64,000 nucleotides of DNA from Ceratodon purpureus (lineage: Eukaryota; Streptophyta; Bryopsida; Pseudoditrichales; Ditrichaceae): assembly GCA_014871385.1 (NCBI GenBank), contig CM026426.1, positions 67,293,692 to 67,357,691 on the forward strand, in the 5' to 3' direction. This document shows positions 11,647 through 21,426 of this stretch, in pieces. The translations under genes and the position numbers were made by a program. The notes beneath the pieces were generated by a model. It ran no database searches. It saw only the letters and a program-made list of their open reading frames with translations, and was not told the origin of the DNA. Positions within the stretch are counted from its first letter, which is position 1, and each line of letters opens with the position of its first letter.

Positions 11647-11739
11647 CTTTAGCTCGAGTCAAGTTAAATCATTCTACTGTTTTGATCTTATGCACCATGT
11701 ATGCATACACTTCCACATTTTAGCTCGAGTCGAGCTAAA
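11647..11739. repeat. Two palindromes in intron 3
   Basis: An imperfect copy (TTTAGCTCGAGTCAAGTTAAA, about 11648-11668) and a perfect one at 11719-11739 fill most of the 138-bp intron between the GTAAGT donor at 11632 and the TTTTTTCAG acceptor ending at 11769. Confidence 0.88.
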
Positions 11740-12809
11740 CCTTGTTTACCTTGCCATTGTTTTTTTCAGATGCTCTCGATCTCGGCTTTCGTCGTCGCGA
11801 ATGATAGTGACTTGTCTCATATGATCGAAGCTCAGTCACTTGAATTCACTCTGGACCCAACCGATTTTAGTGTCGATGCTTATTATGTCGATATGGAACG
11901 CTTTCCGGAATATGGCAAAGCCGTGCAAAAAGGGAAAGGCAGAGTTGTGGAGGATGGTGACGATGTTGATCTGGAGGAAGATGCCCCTATCGAGGAACAA
12001 ACCCCCTCCTCCAGCGCTGCGGACATCAGCAATGAGAGCGATGCTCCGCCTTCTGATCCGGTAAGTCAGACAGCATCTGAGGGTGGAGTGGGGAGAAGAC
12101 TCGATTTCCCTGACGTCGACGTTACACGTACGGACGATGAGAGACCGGGTTCTGCACCGGAGCTGGGATCCGGAAGTGGGAGAAAGACTGGCCGTGCGCG
12201 AAGTACTGGAAAGCCGGCACAGAAGAAAAAGAAGGTCAATCCTACAGCTCGACAAGCCTCCCCGTTGGGAAGAGCCGCTCCGTCTCCGGATGTTCAAGCT
12301 CTTCTCGCATAATTATAGGCGTCCAAGGATAGAGAGAAAGACTTACAACATCAGATGGCACAGCAGAAAATGGATATAGAGAAGACTGTGCAGGCGACAG
12401 TGCAGGCGGCTCTACGAGGCATCAGTAATGTCTCTATTTTCCCGAATGCGGGTCCAGTTTTGCCCAACGTCTAGCCGATAGGTAGCGCCCCACCTTCTCC
12501 GCGAGTACTTGAGATTTTGGGATCCTCTACCAGTGGTGCAAAATTGCCAATGTCGGATCCGAGTCCCGCATCAGTGCCAGAGCCAAGCCATCATTCCACC
12601 GACCAGGTCATGCGTGACCCTAGTCCGAGCCCACCCCGTTCTCCCTCCCACAATCAGACTCAGGGAGATGCTCCCGAGACATCTTCAGATCCCTCCCAAA
12701 CTTAGATTTTTTGAACTCGGAATTTTGTAGATGAGGTGTTAATACCGGAGTAGTTCACTGAAATGTGCATTTTTGTACCAAAACGATTGTAATTAATACA
12801 AATGGGCTG

Positions 12810-12830
12810 TTTAGCTCGACCCGAGCTAAA
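12810..12830. repeat. Palindrome upstream of the FCP1-like gene
   Basis: TTTAGCTCGACCCGAGCTAAA, about 100 bp before the acceptor (TGCCCAG) at 12907-12913 that opens the first supported exon of the FCP1-like gene. It is probably in that gene's leader intron, or else in the spacer after the preceding gene. Confidence 0.85.
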
Positions 12831-12913
12831 CCGTTCAACTTTTTACCAATCCCTTCTATGTCAGCTTCATTGATCACTCTCTGATGATTCTATAGTTCTC
12901 TTGCAATGCCCAG

Positions 12914-14080
12914 GTCACGAAGTGCATGAGGAAGTGGACGATCTTCCGATCGTGGATGATGTTGTCATGGCCCAAACTGCGGATGAGCCTGTACGCAGAA
13001 ATATGGATTTAGATGTCACGGCCCAGTGTGCTCTGACCTTGCCAACGTGCGTAGAGGTCATTCTTGACGATCAACCTCAGGATTCATTAGGGTCGATGGG
13101 TCCTGTGGAGGATCGGGATGTTGTAGAAGGTCACGCCGAGGATGTTCAGGTATTTCATCCATCATTATATCTCGTTGCACTGTTTCCTTGGGTACTGACT
13201 TGCCCTGCGATTGTCCTCATTGTATCATTCGTATAACTCCGTCCTAGTATAATATAGTAATGTCCATCTGTCATCGGTATTTCCTCTCCAGGTGCGCGAG
13301 GCATCTGGATGTGACGTAAGTTCTAGTGAAGAATTGAGTCCTGTCCCGACGCGACCTCAGACTGGTTGGTTGAACGTTGTCCTCGACCTCAATGGAATAC
13401 TCTGCTCCAGTACTCCTAATTGGCCTGGACAATCATTCGTTAGCCATGACCTTAGCATCCACTCAGCGTCCAAGCCAGCAGTCGTGGGCCCCTAGCTTGT
13501 TTGTGTCAGGCCCAATTGCGCTGATTTCCTTCGTCGGTTGTCAACGTTCGCAACCATAACCGTCTGGAGTTCGATGAAAACTTCGACGACAAAAATGATC
13601 TGCGACTATCTGTTCGGTCCGATTTGTCCTGTCTATCCACTCAGAATTCTAGGTCAAGAGGACTGTCAGAGAGTTCCTATGGGCGTAGATTTTCGAGGTC
13701 GTCCGGTATATATGAAGGAACCGGGGACTCAGAAGGACATCTTCCTTAAGCCGATGTCTGATGGTCTCTTTCGTAAATTTGGTGGTCTATATTCCGAAGC
13801 CAACACCATTTTTATCGACGACAGCCCGATCAAGCACTGTCAGAATAATTTTTACAATGTCCTTTTACTCTCCACTTGGAACAACCAGAATCCCAATGCC
13901 GCAGATGATCGTTTTTTGTTGTCGAAACTTTTGCCATATCTTGTAGACCTCCAGCACTTTGTGGGGACAATTGCTAGATTCAGGGCCGAGCGTCCGATCG
14001 GGAAGAAATTGTATTATGATGACCGTTCTATCTGTGAACAATACACTAAGATTAACGAGGCAATTAGTTGTAGAGCATAA
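12914..14080 (+). pseudogene. FCP1/NIF-like HAD phosphatase gene, decayed
   Basis: Two exons are clear: 12914-13149 (acidic leader, donor CAG|GTATTT) and 13292-14080 (acceptor CTCTCCAG). The second exon begins a haloacid-dehalogenase phosphatase of the FCP1/NIF type. WLNVVLDLNGILCSS (about 13365-13410) is motif I, in which the second Asp of DxD is Asn. ITVWSSMKTSTTKMICDYLF (about 13555-13615) is motif II with its Ser. TIFIDDSPIKHC (about 13807-13842) is the DD-containing motif, and WNNQNPNAADDRFLLSKLLPYL is the typical C-terminal strand-helix. Members dephosphorylate proteins such as the polymerase II tail, but a D-to-N change in motif I is expected to lower or abolish phosphatase action. The frame is interrupted between motifs I and II. 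It lies directly downstream of the ParB-like gene, same strand. Confidence 0.7.
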
Positions 14081-14331
14081 TTAGGCATGATTTCGGTTCT
14101 CTAGTTTGTTAATAGACATTTTTGAACTGCCACGGAGCTATTAGTATACTGTACATCTTAACTACTTGCGTAATCTTTGTATCCAAACTACTCCTTTTGA
14201 AATACAAAGTTTATATTTCTTTCTTGATCTATTCTGCCCCTTGCGACAAACCCTAAACCATTGCTGAATTATTGGGGGATGTATGTTTCTATTCGCTTTA
14301 TGTATTGCAAGATAATGCATGTCAAGCCTCA

Positions 14332-15140
14332 ATGGATTCTTTGAATAATGCTTATGGCTGCGGGCTCTCTCTACGTAGCAGAGGGCTTCTGTTGCAATCG
14401 GTTGCAACAGCGCAGTCCACGATGGACTATTCAACTATGGCTGTCGACGAAGGGGTTGTGGACAGCCCAGTTAACCTGTTTGTTCCCAAGACCCTGAAAT
14501 CTCCTTCTCCTATGTGGCCACGGACCGTACTGCAGGTTCTATCTCCGAAACGACAGAGTTCTACCCCTACAAAGCGTGCTCTTTATAACAATGTGGAGGA
14601 CATGCCGTCACCACCACCAGCAAAGGTTGGTTTTCATTTCTGAGTATTAGCTTTTCATTCCTTTCTGATGTTTCATTCCTGTAAGTTTCTTTCATGATGT
14701 TTCATTCTGATGTCCTTATTTTAGCTCGAGGCCAACTAAAATGATTAATCTTTTTATACTTTCATCTAGGTCTAGTTCTAGCTTATGTAGGCCTCCTCGT
14801 TCAAGGTCCATTCGACCTTTACACTTGCACTCAGCAGTTTAGGTCGATTCGACCTAAACCGAAATCTCTTCCCAGTGCTAATTTATCCCCTTTGCAGATG
14901 CCGAGGCTACGATCAACAACTACAGGATCCAGGGCAAGGAAGGCCGCCGACTCCCACCCTAAACCATCCAGTACCCGTCGCCACTCTCTGCCAGAGTCAA
15001 GCATCGGTGACAAGCGTAGGCAGAAGTTGCAACGTCTTCTTGATAGTCCAATGATGCAGGTTGAGGGAATGTCGTGGACACGTCAGCGCCAACGGGAATT
15101 TGTCAAGTCAAGAATTGAGGCTTACGGAGGGACTCCATAA
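14332..15140 (+). CDS. Intact two-exon gene for a small basic, Ser/Pro-rich protein
   Basis: Exon 1 runs from the ATG at 14332 (MDSLNNAYGCG; an in-frame ATG at 14272 is also possible) to 14625. The intron 14626-14897 ends in TTTGCAG. Exon 2, 14898-15140 (MPRLRSTTTGSRARK), ends in a TAA. Phase is preserved across the junction, giving about 178 residues without a stop. The protein has SP/TP motifs (KSPSP, SPKRQSSTPTKRAL, MPSPPPAK), then Arg/Lys-rich exon 2 (DKRRQKLQRLL, WTRQRQREFVKSRIEAYGG). It could be a nuclear, DNA-binding or phosphorylated protein; no family is recognised. The intron carries two palindromes of the locus family. Its clean frame contrasts with the decayed neighbours. Confidence 0.6.
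14718..14859. repeat. Two palindromes in the small gene's intron, one of the GG/CC class
   Basis: ATTTTAGCTCGAGGCCAACTAAAAT at 14718-14742 is imperfect. GTTTAGGTCGATTCGACCTAAAC (14837-14859) is perfect, but with AGGT/ACCT in place of AGCT/AGCT: both arms changed together. Confidence 0.88.
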
Positions 15141-15443
15141 CCATATAGAGGATACTATGTACTGTATAGCAATGGCGCAGACAATGTAGACAATTATAAG
15201 AGTCGTCTGTGTTATTTCAATGTAATTATGTTTTGAATAAAACGATTGATCTGTTTGTCAAATTTTCTCGTCTGCTATTTTTGCCTCATTGTCTTGCACA
15301 CTTTTTGTGTTATTCAAATTTCCGAATGTAATTTATGTGATTGGACATTGCCTTTTATTGAAACCTTGGTGTAGAAAGGTAACAAATAGTTACTACTAAA
15401 AATACAGGGAACGTCGTATATTCTTTTTCCTTGTTTATATTGC

Positions 15444-15569
15444 GTTTAGGTGTGATTGACCTAAATGACTTAATCATCATCTCTCTTTAAACATGTTTTT
15501 AATGAATCAATGAACATTACTAAGTTTTCTCCTGTATGTTCGTGCATTTAGGTCCACTCGACCTAAATG
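15444..15569. repeat. Two further GG/CC-class palindromes
   Basis: Copies at 15444-15466 (imperfect centre) and 15545-15569 (CATTTAGGTCC-ACTCGACCTAAATG type) lie in the spacer after the small two-exon gene and before the minus-strand gene ending near 15741. Confidence 0.82.
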
Positions 15570-15740
15570 ACATGGACCTCATTGTTCCTTTAAGGTTTAA
15601 TGATTCAATATTGATTTCCGCAAGATTGAAGTAAATGGGAGGGCACGAATGTGGCCATTTCTCTACACGCTGATTTCCCAAATTCAAGAATATCTCCCAA
15701 AATAACGAATATGGTGTTAAGACGGTGTAGAAAAGCTTAC

Positions 15741-16199
15741 CTGCTCGGAGTTGAAATATAGATCTGATTGAGAATTAGGCTCTCCTGTCGAAAATTCATT
15801 GAATGTAATAGAAGGTTGCGGTGACTCTACTCTTTGACTACAATTAAAGACTAATTCTTCCGTCATGGCCTCACGTGCAACTCCACTTACAAGTACCTCC
15901 TGTTCCTGCTCGTGAATACCGACTACGGTGTTCTCTAAAAACTCTTCCCTCTCCTCCACTATAGAGTCTAGAATGACTTTGCAAATGCTAGAAAACTTCA
16001 AAGCTACAGGCAGAACTGCTCCTCTCCTTTTCACGGGTGCATTCAAAAGGTCACCTTTCAGAACTATCTTCTTACGTGACTCTCTCCTCTTCCTCGCTCT
16101 TCTATCCGTAAAATCTGTACCACCTGGTTTTCTTCTAGGTTTAGGAGTGACATAAGTGGAGGAAGATGGCCTTCCACTCTGCTTCATGTGTCTAACCAA
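15741..16199 (-). CDS. Lys/Arg-rich small protein exon, unknown function
   Basis: From the minus-strand ATG at 16199 (MVRHMKQSGRPSSSTYV) 153 codons run without a stop to a strong donor, CAG|GTAAGC, at 15740. Downstream exons were not identified. The N-terminal third is very basic (KPRRKPGGTDFTDRRARKRRESRKK), suggesting a nuclear localisation signal. The rest is acidic and hydrophilic (SIVEEREEFLENTVVG). It is transcribed divergently from the MULE transposase gene across a 600-bp spacer, as accessory genes of some Mutator elements are. No homology recognised. Confidence 0.45.
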
Positions 16200-16806
16200 A
16201 GGAAGGACTCTCTCACAAAAAGGCTCTCTGGAGAACTTCCTCCCCGCTTAAATACCTATATCGTACAACTATTTTGATACAACCCTAAGAACATATAGAA
16301 TATTAACCACTGATACATTTTCTACCCTCCTTATTAAGAGTAACAATTACAATTCTATAATTGAAGTAAAGTTTAAAATATCAACCTTTGAATATAAAGA
16401 AGAAATCCAAGCACACTATAAATTAAAAGATTTGAATCAAGCACTTCAATGCATGCTCCTATTTATATTCATTGTTTTAAATGTAGAATTTAAAAGACGG
16501 CTCATTCTAATCTTATAATACATCACAACAAATAGAATCTGCTTCACGATTCAAATTATTAAAGTACAGTTCTAAAAATCTTACCTAATATACTTAGACC
16601 TGCAAAAAGTTGCATTGTAATTAGTTAGCGCCGTCTCTCTGAAATCATACATTCGTTAGGTAACAAAACGAATCATTATGTAGTCGTCCACAGCGACATT
16701 CCAACTTGAATAAAATGATCAACAGCGATGGATCATTTCTCTTACTTTGCTCTCGCAATACCGCTTCGCTAGTTCACTCACTCTTCTCCTCTTTCCGCCT
16801 GCGAAC
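16200..16806. promoter_or_regulatory. Divergent spacer between the small minus-strand gene and the MULE gene
   Basis: About 600 bp with an AT-rich centre (16260-16620) and no ORF. By position it should hold promoters for both genes. No TIR could be matched by eye to sequence near 21.2 kb. Confidence 0.35.
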
Positions 16807-19800
16807 ATGAAGATGGTCTGCCTCTATGCCCAAGGCATGGGAATCCCCCTTAGGTTTCACGTAGATGACGATGGTCTAGCTACGCTGTCTTCTCTTTGCC
16901 TGAGTCTCAGATTCCATTTCTGTGAGGATACCATCAGTATTGAGGAGGAGATCTTTGATGACGTTACTGCCGAGGTTACCCACACCCTCGGGCAACCTTC
17001 AGTGAGAGATGAGAACAATATGTTGCAGTGGAGGCTTTTCCCCGGAGCCTATAGAGTCTTGTCATACTGATTCTCTGATGGGTGCATCTACTGAAATCCT
17101 CACCCCTCGTCGCTCTTCTACTTGCACAATTCAGACTCCTTTACCTCGTGATGTCAAGGTGAAAGTCGAGCCTAGTACTGAGACTTCAGATGTAGAGAAA
17201 CCTCCTTTTCTGTCCGTCATATCTCTCTCTTCTGATGACGAAGTCAGTCCCGTCAAGTTGGTGCCTAAGGTCCACACTGATGCTCCTCCTTCCAATGTCT
17301 CTCCTTCATTGTCCCAGGTCACAGTTAGCATTGTTCCGCTCCTTCAACAGCTTGCAAATGCGCGTGGGTCCAAAAACATTTTGAAGAAGATAAACTATTC
17401 CACTATTAGACACGAGAGAGTTGAGTACTTGCCTACACAGTTTGATGGTCCAGTTCTTTTTGAGTTGCCCCTAGCTACTGCAGGATCCTCTAAGCTCGCC
17501 ACCAAGTCAATGTAGGGAATGGACAAACGATACGACGGACACTTGTGGACCAAGACCATCACAACAAACATCAAAAACGACTTCGGACTCTCTTTTCGAA
17601 GCTCCACCTGCGTCGGATGGCTGCGCTGCAGCAACAAGGAGTGTGACTTCCTGAAGCGTGTTCCCAAGATCTTCAAGGTTAACGAGACTGAGTTTGAAGG
17701 GTGTACCCTTTAAGCTTTTCTCATGGATCAGCCTCCTCTATCATATTCCACGCTAGTGTGCAAGGTATGTAAAGAACCTCCATCATGTGTAGCTACATGC
17801 GAGGCTAAGAATTATTACGTAGTGAGCCAAGCGAATCAGATTAGAGCTTGTATTCACATAGGAACACATGATCATCCAGTGAAAGTAGGAGACTACAGAG
17901 ACTCTAAAGCAGAAATTAGTAGCTTAATAGAAGAGCAGGTAGAGATGAACAACAAAGCAACAAAGAGCGCCGTTGTCTTGGAGGCGAGCAAACTCCTTAT
18001 CGGGAGCTACCTGCTACAGCCTGAGGATGCACCACCGAGGAAGCTGACAATGGAGGAGCTGGTTCCTGTTCTGGATCGATGCAAAGACATGGCGTCACCA
18101 AACATCCGCAACAAAGTCGCGACCTTCAAAAAAATCAGAAGGTACGGAATCATGGAAGGTATCACCAAGCTCCGTGGAAACAGTCTCTCGGCGTATGTCC
18201 AAGAGAATAAGTTTCCTGGTCAAGGAGCTATGCGTGACAAAGTCTTTGTCTTCAAGTCGGGCCGGGAACTGGTGTCGACTTGGTCAGCCGAATGCAAGCT
18301 GGTGGCGACTTGGAGAACGCCTGGATCATGTTTGACCATGTAAAACGCGTGAAAGAGTGGTCAACGATGGCCTGCCATGTGTACGACGCCACCTACTGCC
18401 GCGTGATAACAATCGCCACTTGGGACATGCATTGCGAGGACACGGAGGCCCAGCTCGTCTTCTGGAAAAAATTGAGCCTCGTCATAGAGAACAATGGCGT
18501 TGCAGCACCAAACTTCAAGGGGTTCATGGCGGATAACGCACAGGCGAATTCGAATGCAGTGCAAATTCTATACGGCAATGGCAACAAAGAGGACCCAATG
18601 GAGGACCGGGAGAGGTCGTGATTGTTCCACTGGACATAGAACATGGTCGCGTATACGCAGAAGCACTTCCTCGAAGAACTCTCGGAACAGCACAAGAAGA
18701 TGTGTACTCAGTACAAGAATGTGACCAACATGGCAGAGGCGGACACTGTGTATCACGCGTTGCGAGCATGGTGGGCATCCACCGGGGTCGTTGGCGAGAG
18801 CGGACTCATCAAACTCGATCAGTGGCTGTCAACCTGGCACCACCGCTTCCGCTAGTGGGGGGGATTCATGCCCACGGTATGATTTCTGCACTATATTTTG
18901 ATGTTTTTGATACTGCTTTCCTATCCCTAACCTGCAAAACTCTAATTGTTGAATCTAACGGCTCCTACTGTCTAAACTGCGGAAATTCACAGAAGAAGAA
19001 CTCACAGATCTGCCGACCTGTAACCTCGCCGAATTAGTTTATAACAAGTGGCTTCAGGGAACAACGGAAACGACCTCCACGTTCCTACCGTGGACGATTT
19101 CGTTCGAGCTTTTCTACAGGTTGTTAACTACTACCAGTTCCTCAAAGGTGACGTCGGCGGAACAGGACCATCGAAGAAGGAACTGCGGCTCCGGATGGCG
19201 GAACGCAACGCGAAGAAATGGGGAAATCCTACACTCCTCGAAGACCCCATGCTCGATATGCCAGGAGCAAATGAGTTCTGCACCCGTTAGCCTATCATGC
19301 CTAGAGCGGAAGTGTTTGGTTCACAGAAGCAAAAAGCCGACGTTCCCATCGGAGCTGACGAGGAGTCTCATCGCCCGAACAAGACAAACTTCTCTCGTCC
19401 AAGAGGCCTAAGACGTGCCGTCAGGGCTCGCCTTCTGCAGATGCCTCTCATTGTGGAAGACGATTCCGAACACAACACCGAGGTAGAAGGTACCCAATCT
19501 CCTGCCCAAAAAGTTGATTCCCCTTTACCTTCACCTGTGAACAAGGGCGACATTCGCCATGTCAACGCGGTTGAAGAAATGAAGGTCGACATGAAGGAGT
19601 GGCACATTTTGAGACTTTGCAAAGCTTCTGCGAAGTGTTGCTGGGCCCAAAGAGCTGGAACGAAAAAGAAGTGGACTCAGAGAATTGTCAGCGGGCCCAA
19701 TTGCACTGCTGCACCGACCTACACTGGGCTTTGGGCTAACTATCGCAGGAACATAGTTGAGAAGACAGGGTTCTTCTTCTGCTCCGATGATATTGAGCGC

Positions 19801-20472
19801 TGCGTGAAAGGCTCTAAGCGCAAATGGGTAGCACACTACTCAAAGGACCAGGAATTGCCCTCCATTCCAGAGGTCTAGCCAGTGAAACTAGGTACTAACC
19901 TAAAATCACTGAGATTCTTGCCCTCGAAGTAGCAGGCTTTCAACTTCCGCCGAAGAAGCCGATCTCCCCAAGACGCCTCTTCTCCTCTGCTCCCCGCCCC
20001 TTGCAAATCTCAACTCAGTGCCAGTTCCTGCAGACGCTGACCGCTACCCAGGCAAGAGAGACGGCAAGATGGTGAAGCGCACTGCCACTCGTCCCAATTT
20101 GGCTCAGCGACTGTCCATGGGCTCCTCCGAGTCTCTCAAAGCGGGCCTCCGTTCCGTCACCATGATATTTGAGCCGGGCAACGGTTCCATCATTGGGCTA
20201 GATTTGGGCGTCGCTCCGCACATCAGACGGTACTAGATTACCATCAGTTCTTACCCTGGTTGCACTAGCTCAGCATTCAAGAAGACGATGACTTTGTTCC
20301 GAGGCAGGACTCAGTTCACGTACTGTAAGCACGTGTATACTACATACTCTTGAAGGTCTGCAACCGTGATCCCGAAGCCGAGCTTTTCATCCATGCGCCT
20401 ACTTTCTGCTTCAACGAGGTCAAGCTACTCCTAGAGAGTGGAATCTTGCGTCACCCATTGGCGAAGAAGTAG
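16807..20472 (+). pseudogene. Mutator-like (MULE) transposase gene, decayed
   Basis: Starts MKMVCLYAQGMGIPLRFH at 16807, a small N-terminal domain, then an acidic Ser-rich linker. A WRKY-GCM1/FLYWCH-type zinc finger follows at about 17600-17880 (CSNKEC ... CIHIGTHDHPV), which in MULEs binds element ends. The DDE transposase core spans about 18300-18860 (VYDATYCRVITIATWDMH, FKGFMADNAQANSNAV, MEDRERS). A C-terminal region includes DLPTCNLAELVYNKW and VDDFVRAFLQVVNYYQFLKGD (about 19000-19170). A SWIM-like zinc motif near 20245-20340 (SSYPGCT ... TQFTYCKHVYY) has its second Cys replaced by Ser. The reading frame is broken by at least three frame changes and nine in-frame stops, seven of them TAG (17513, 18637, 18853, 19288, 19876, 20234, 20470). 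I recall close relatives in mosses and charophytes. TIRs were not found. Confidence 0.75.
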
Positions 20473-20723
20473 GTAGCCCTCCTACTTTAGAACTGCCATT
20501 TCCACAATGGCCATTGATCACGTAGTGCATGATTTTAGTAAAATCCCATCTACTAGGTCAGCAATACATAAGCTGTATTGACTTTTTCATTATAAAGGCT
20601 TTGTCGTTCACATTGATTGCACTCTATTTCAATACATTCTATCTTGAACAAGTGCACTATATACCTCGTATCCCCTGACATGTACCGTTTATTACAACAA
20701 ACATATACTTGTTATTAGATGTC

Positions 20724-21209
20724 CTAATCTTCGAACCTAACACGTTTAGGGTTGCCCACTACACTATCAGCAGGACTGCCAGCCACTGACTGTACTACAT
20801 GACAAACTACATTCGCGTTCACTTTCGGTCCCACACTTGGTAAGTGTCCTTGGTATGAACGTTTCAGCAATGGCCCACCTCCCCGCCTCTGATTCACCGA
20901 TTCCCTGGAATAGGTTCCCCTTGGGATCTTTCCAACCTTGGAGTATGCATGAGGTTGCAAAGACAGATCTGCGTTCTCCTCCAGCACTATGATATAATCC
21001 GAATTTTCTGAACGTGGAGGGTCAGCTCTTACATCCGATTGTACGTCAACATCCGTTGTCAAAGGACGCCCTTGGCTGTTGGCCATTACCACTTCTTCGT
21101 CCTCCACCTCAACATATGGTTGAAATGGACAAACATCGTCAGCAAATGAAACAACAATATCTCTGACGTCTTCCTTCACAAAACACCAACAGAAAAGAGG
21201 AAGAGACAT
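20724..21209 (-). CDS. Intact small ORF next to the MULE gene, unknown function
   Basis: A minus-strand frame of 161 codons from the ATG at 21209 (MSLPLFCWCFVKEDVRD) to a TAG at 20724. It is acidic at first (VEVEDEEVVMANSQG), later basic (NQRRGGGPLLKRSYQG), and ends GNPKRVRFED. It converges on the MULE transposase gene 250 bp away. It may be an accessory gene or a coding exon of something larger. No domain recognised; the low-complexity nature leaves chance reading possible. Confidence 0.35.
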   Translation of the reverse strand: MSLPLFCWCFVKEDVRDIVVSFADDVCPFQPYVEVEDEEVVMANSQGRPLTTDVDVQSDVRADPPRSENSDYIIVLEENADLSLQPHAYSKVGKIPRGTYSRESVNQRRGGGPLLKRSYQGHLPSVGPKVNANVVCHVVQSVAGSPADSVVGNPKRVRFED

Positions 21210-21384
21210 TCCATAATCTTATCTTAAATATCTTTGAAGAAGATGCTTGGCGCCCTTGAAAATCGGCTTTTCTTTCATTTAAAAGTTGTCATCCTCCTAA
21301 ACTAAATGGAAAAGGATGAGGGTTGAGCAAAAGTCATTTAGCAGTTATTTTTTTTATTTTTTTTTAAATTGAAATTATAAAAGG

Positions 21385-21426
<42 letters not shown>

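Larger units (their letters stand above)
7996..12705 (+). pseudogene. Decayed gene with ParB-like and possible DNA-methyltransferase-like motifs
   Basis: The exon structure I can support is: ATG exon 7996-8006 (MAD), intron 8007-8646, exon 8647-10087, intron 10088-10256 (GTAAGT), exon 10257-11631, intron 11632-11769 (GTAAGT), exon 11770-12705. After an acidic start (HSDSDDDDGDD) and a globular region comes FNIINGQHSVAASKSL at about 9760-9807. This resembles the I(N/D)GxHRxxA motif of ParB-like domains. Near 11594-11629 LYAGTKSLMAA followed by a DLGF segment resembles motif I (FxGSGTxxxAA) of beta-class DNA methyltransferases, a fold seen fused to ParB-like domains in phages. The tail is acidic, then Ser/Pro-rich. 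Stops and frame changes interrupt it at several places, so it is not functional as it stands. I recall homologues in mosses and charophytes. The methylase reading is tentative. Every intron inside it holds the locus palindrome. Confidence 0.4.

Noticed and set aside
6627-15140. Piece of a giant-virus or phage genome integrated in a plant
   Set aside because: ParB-like, methylase-like and FCP1-like genes might suggest it, but all carry spliceosomal introns with strong GTAAGT donors and there is no capsid, polymerase or packaging gene.
21385-21425. Poly(A) tail of a defined retroposon
   Set aside because: No element body or target duplication could be seen on either side.
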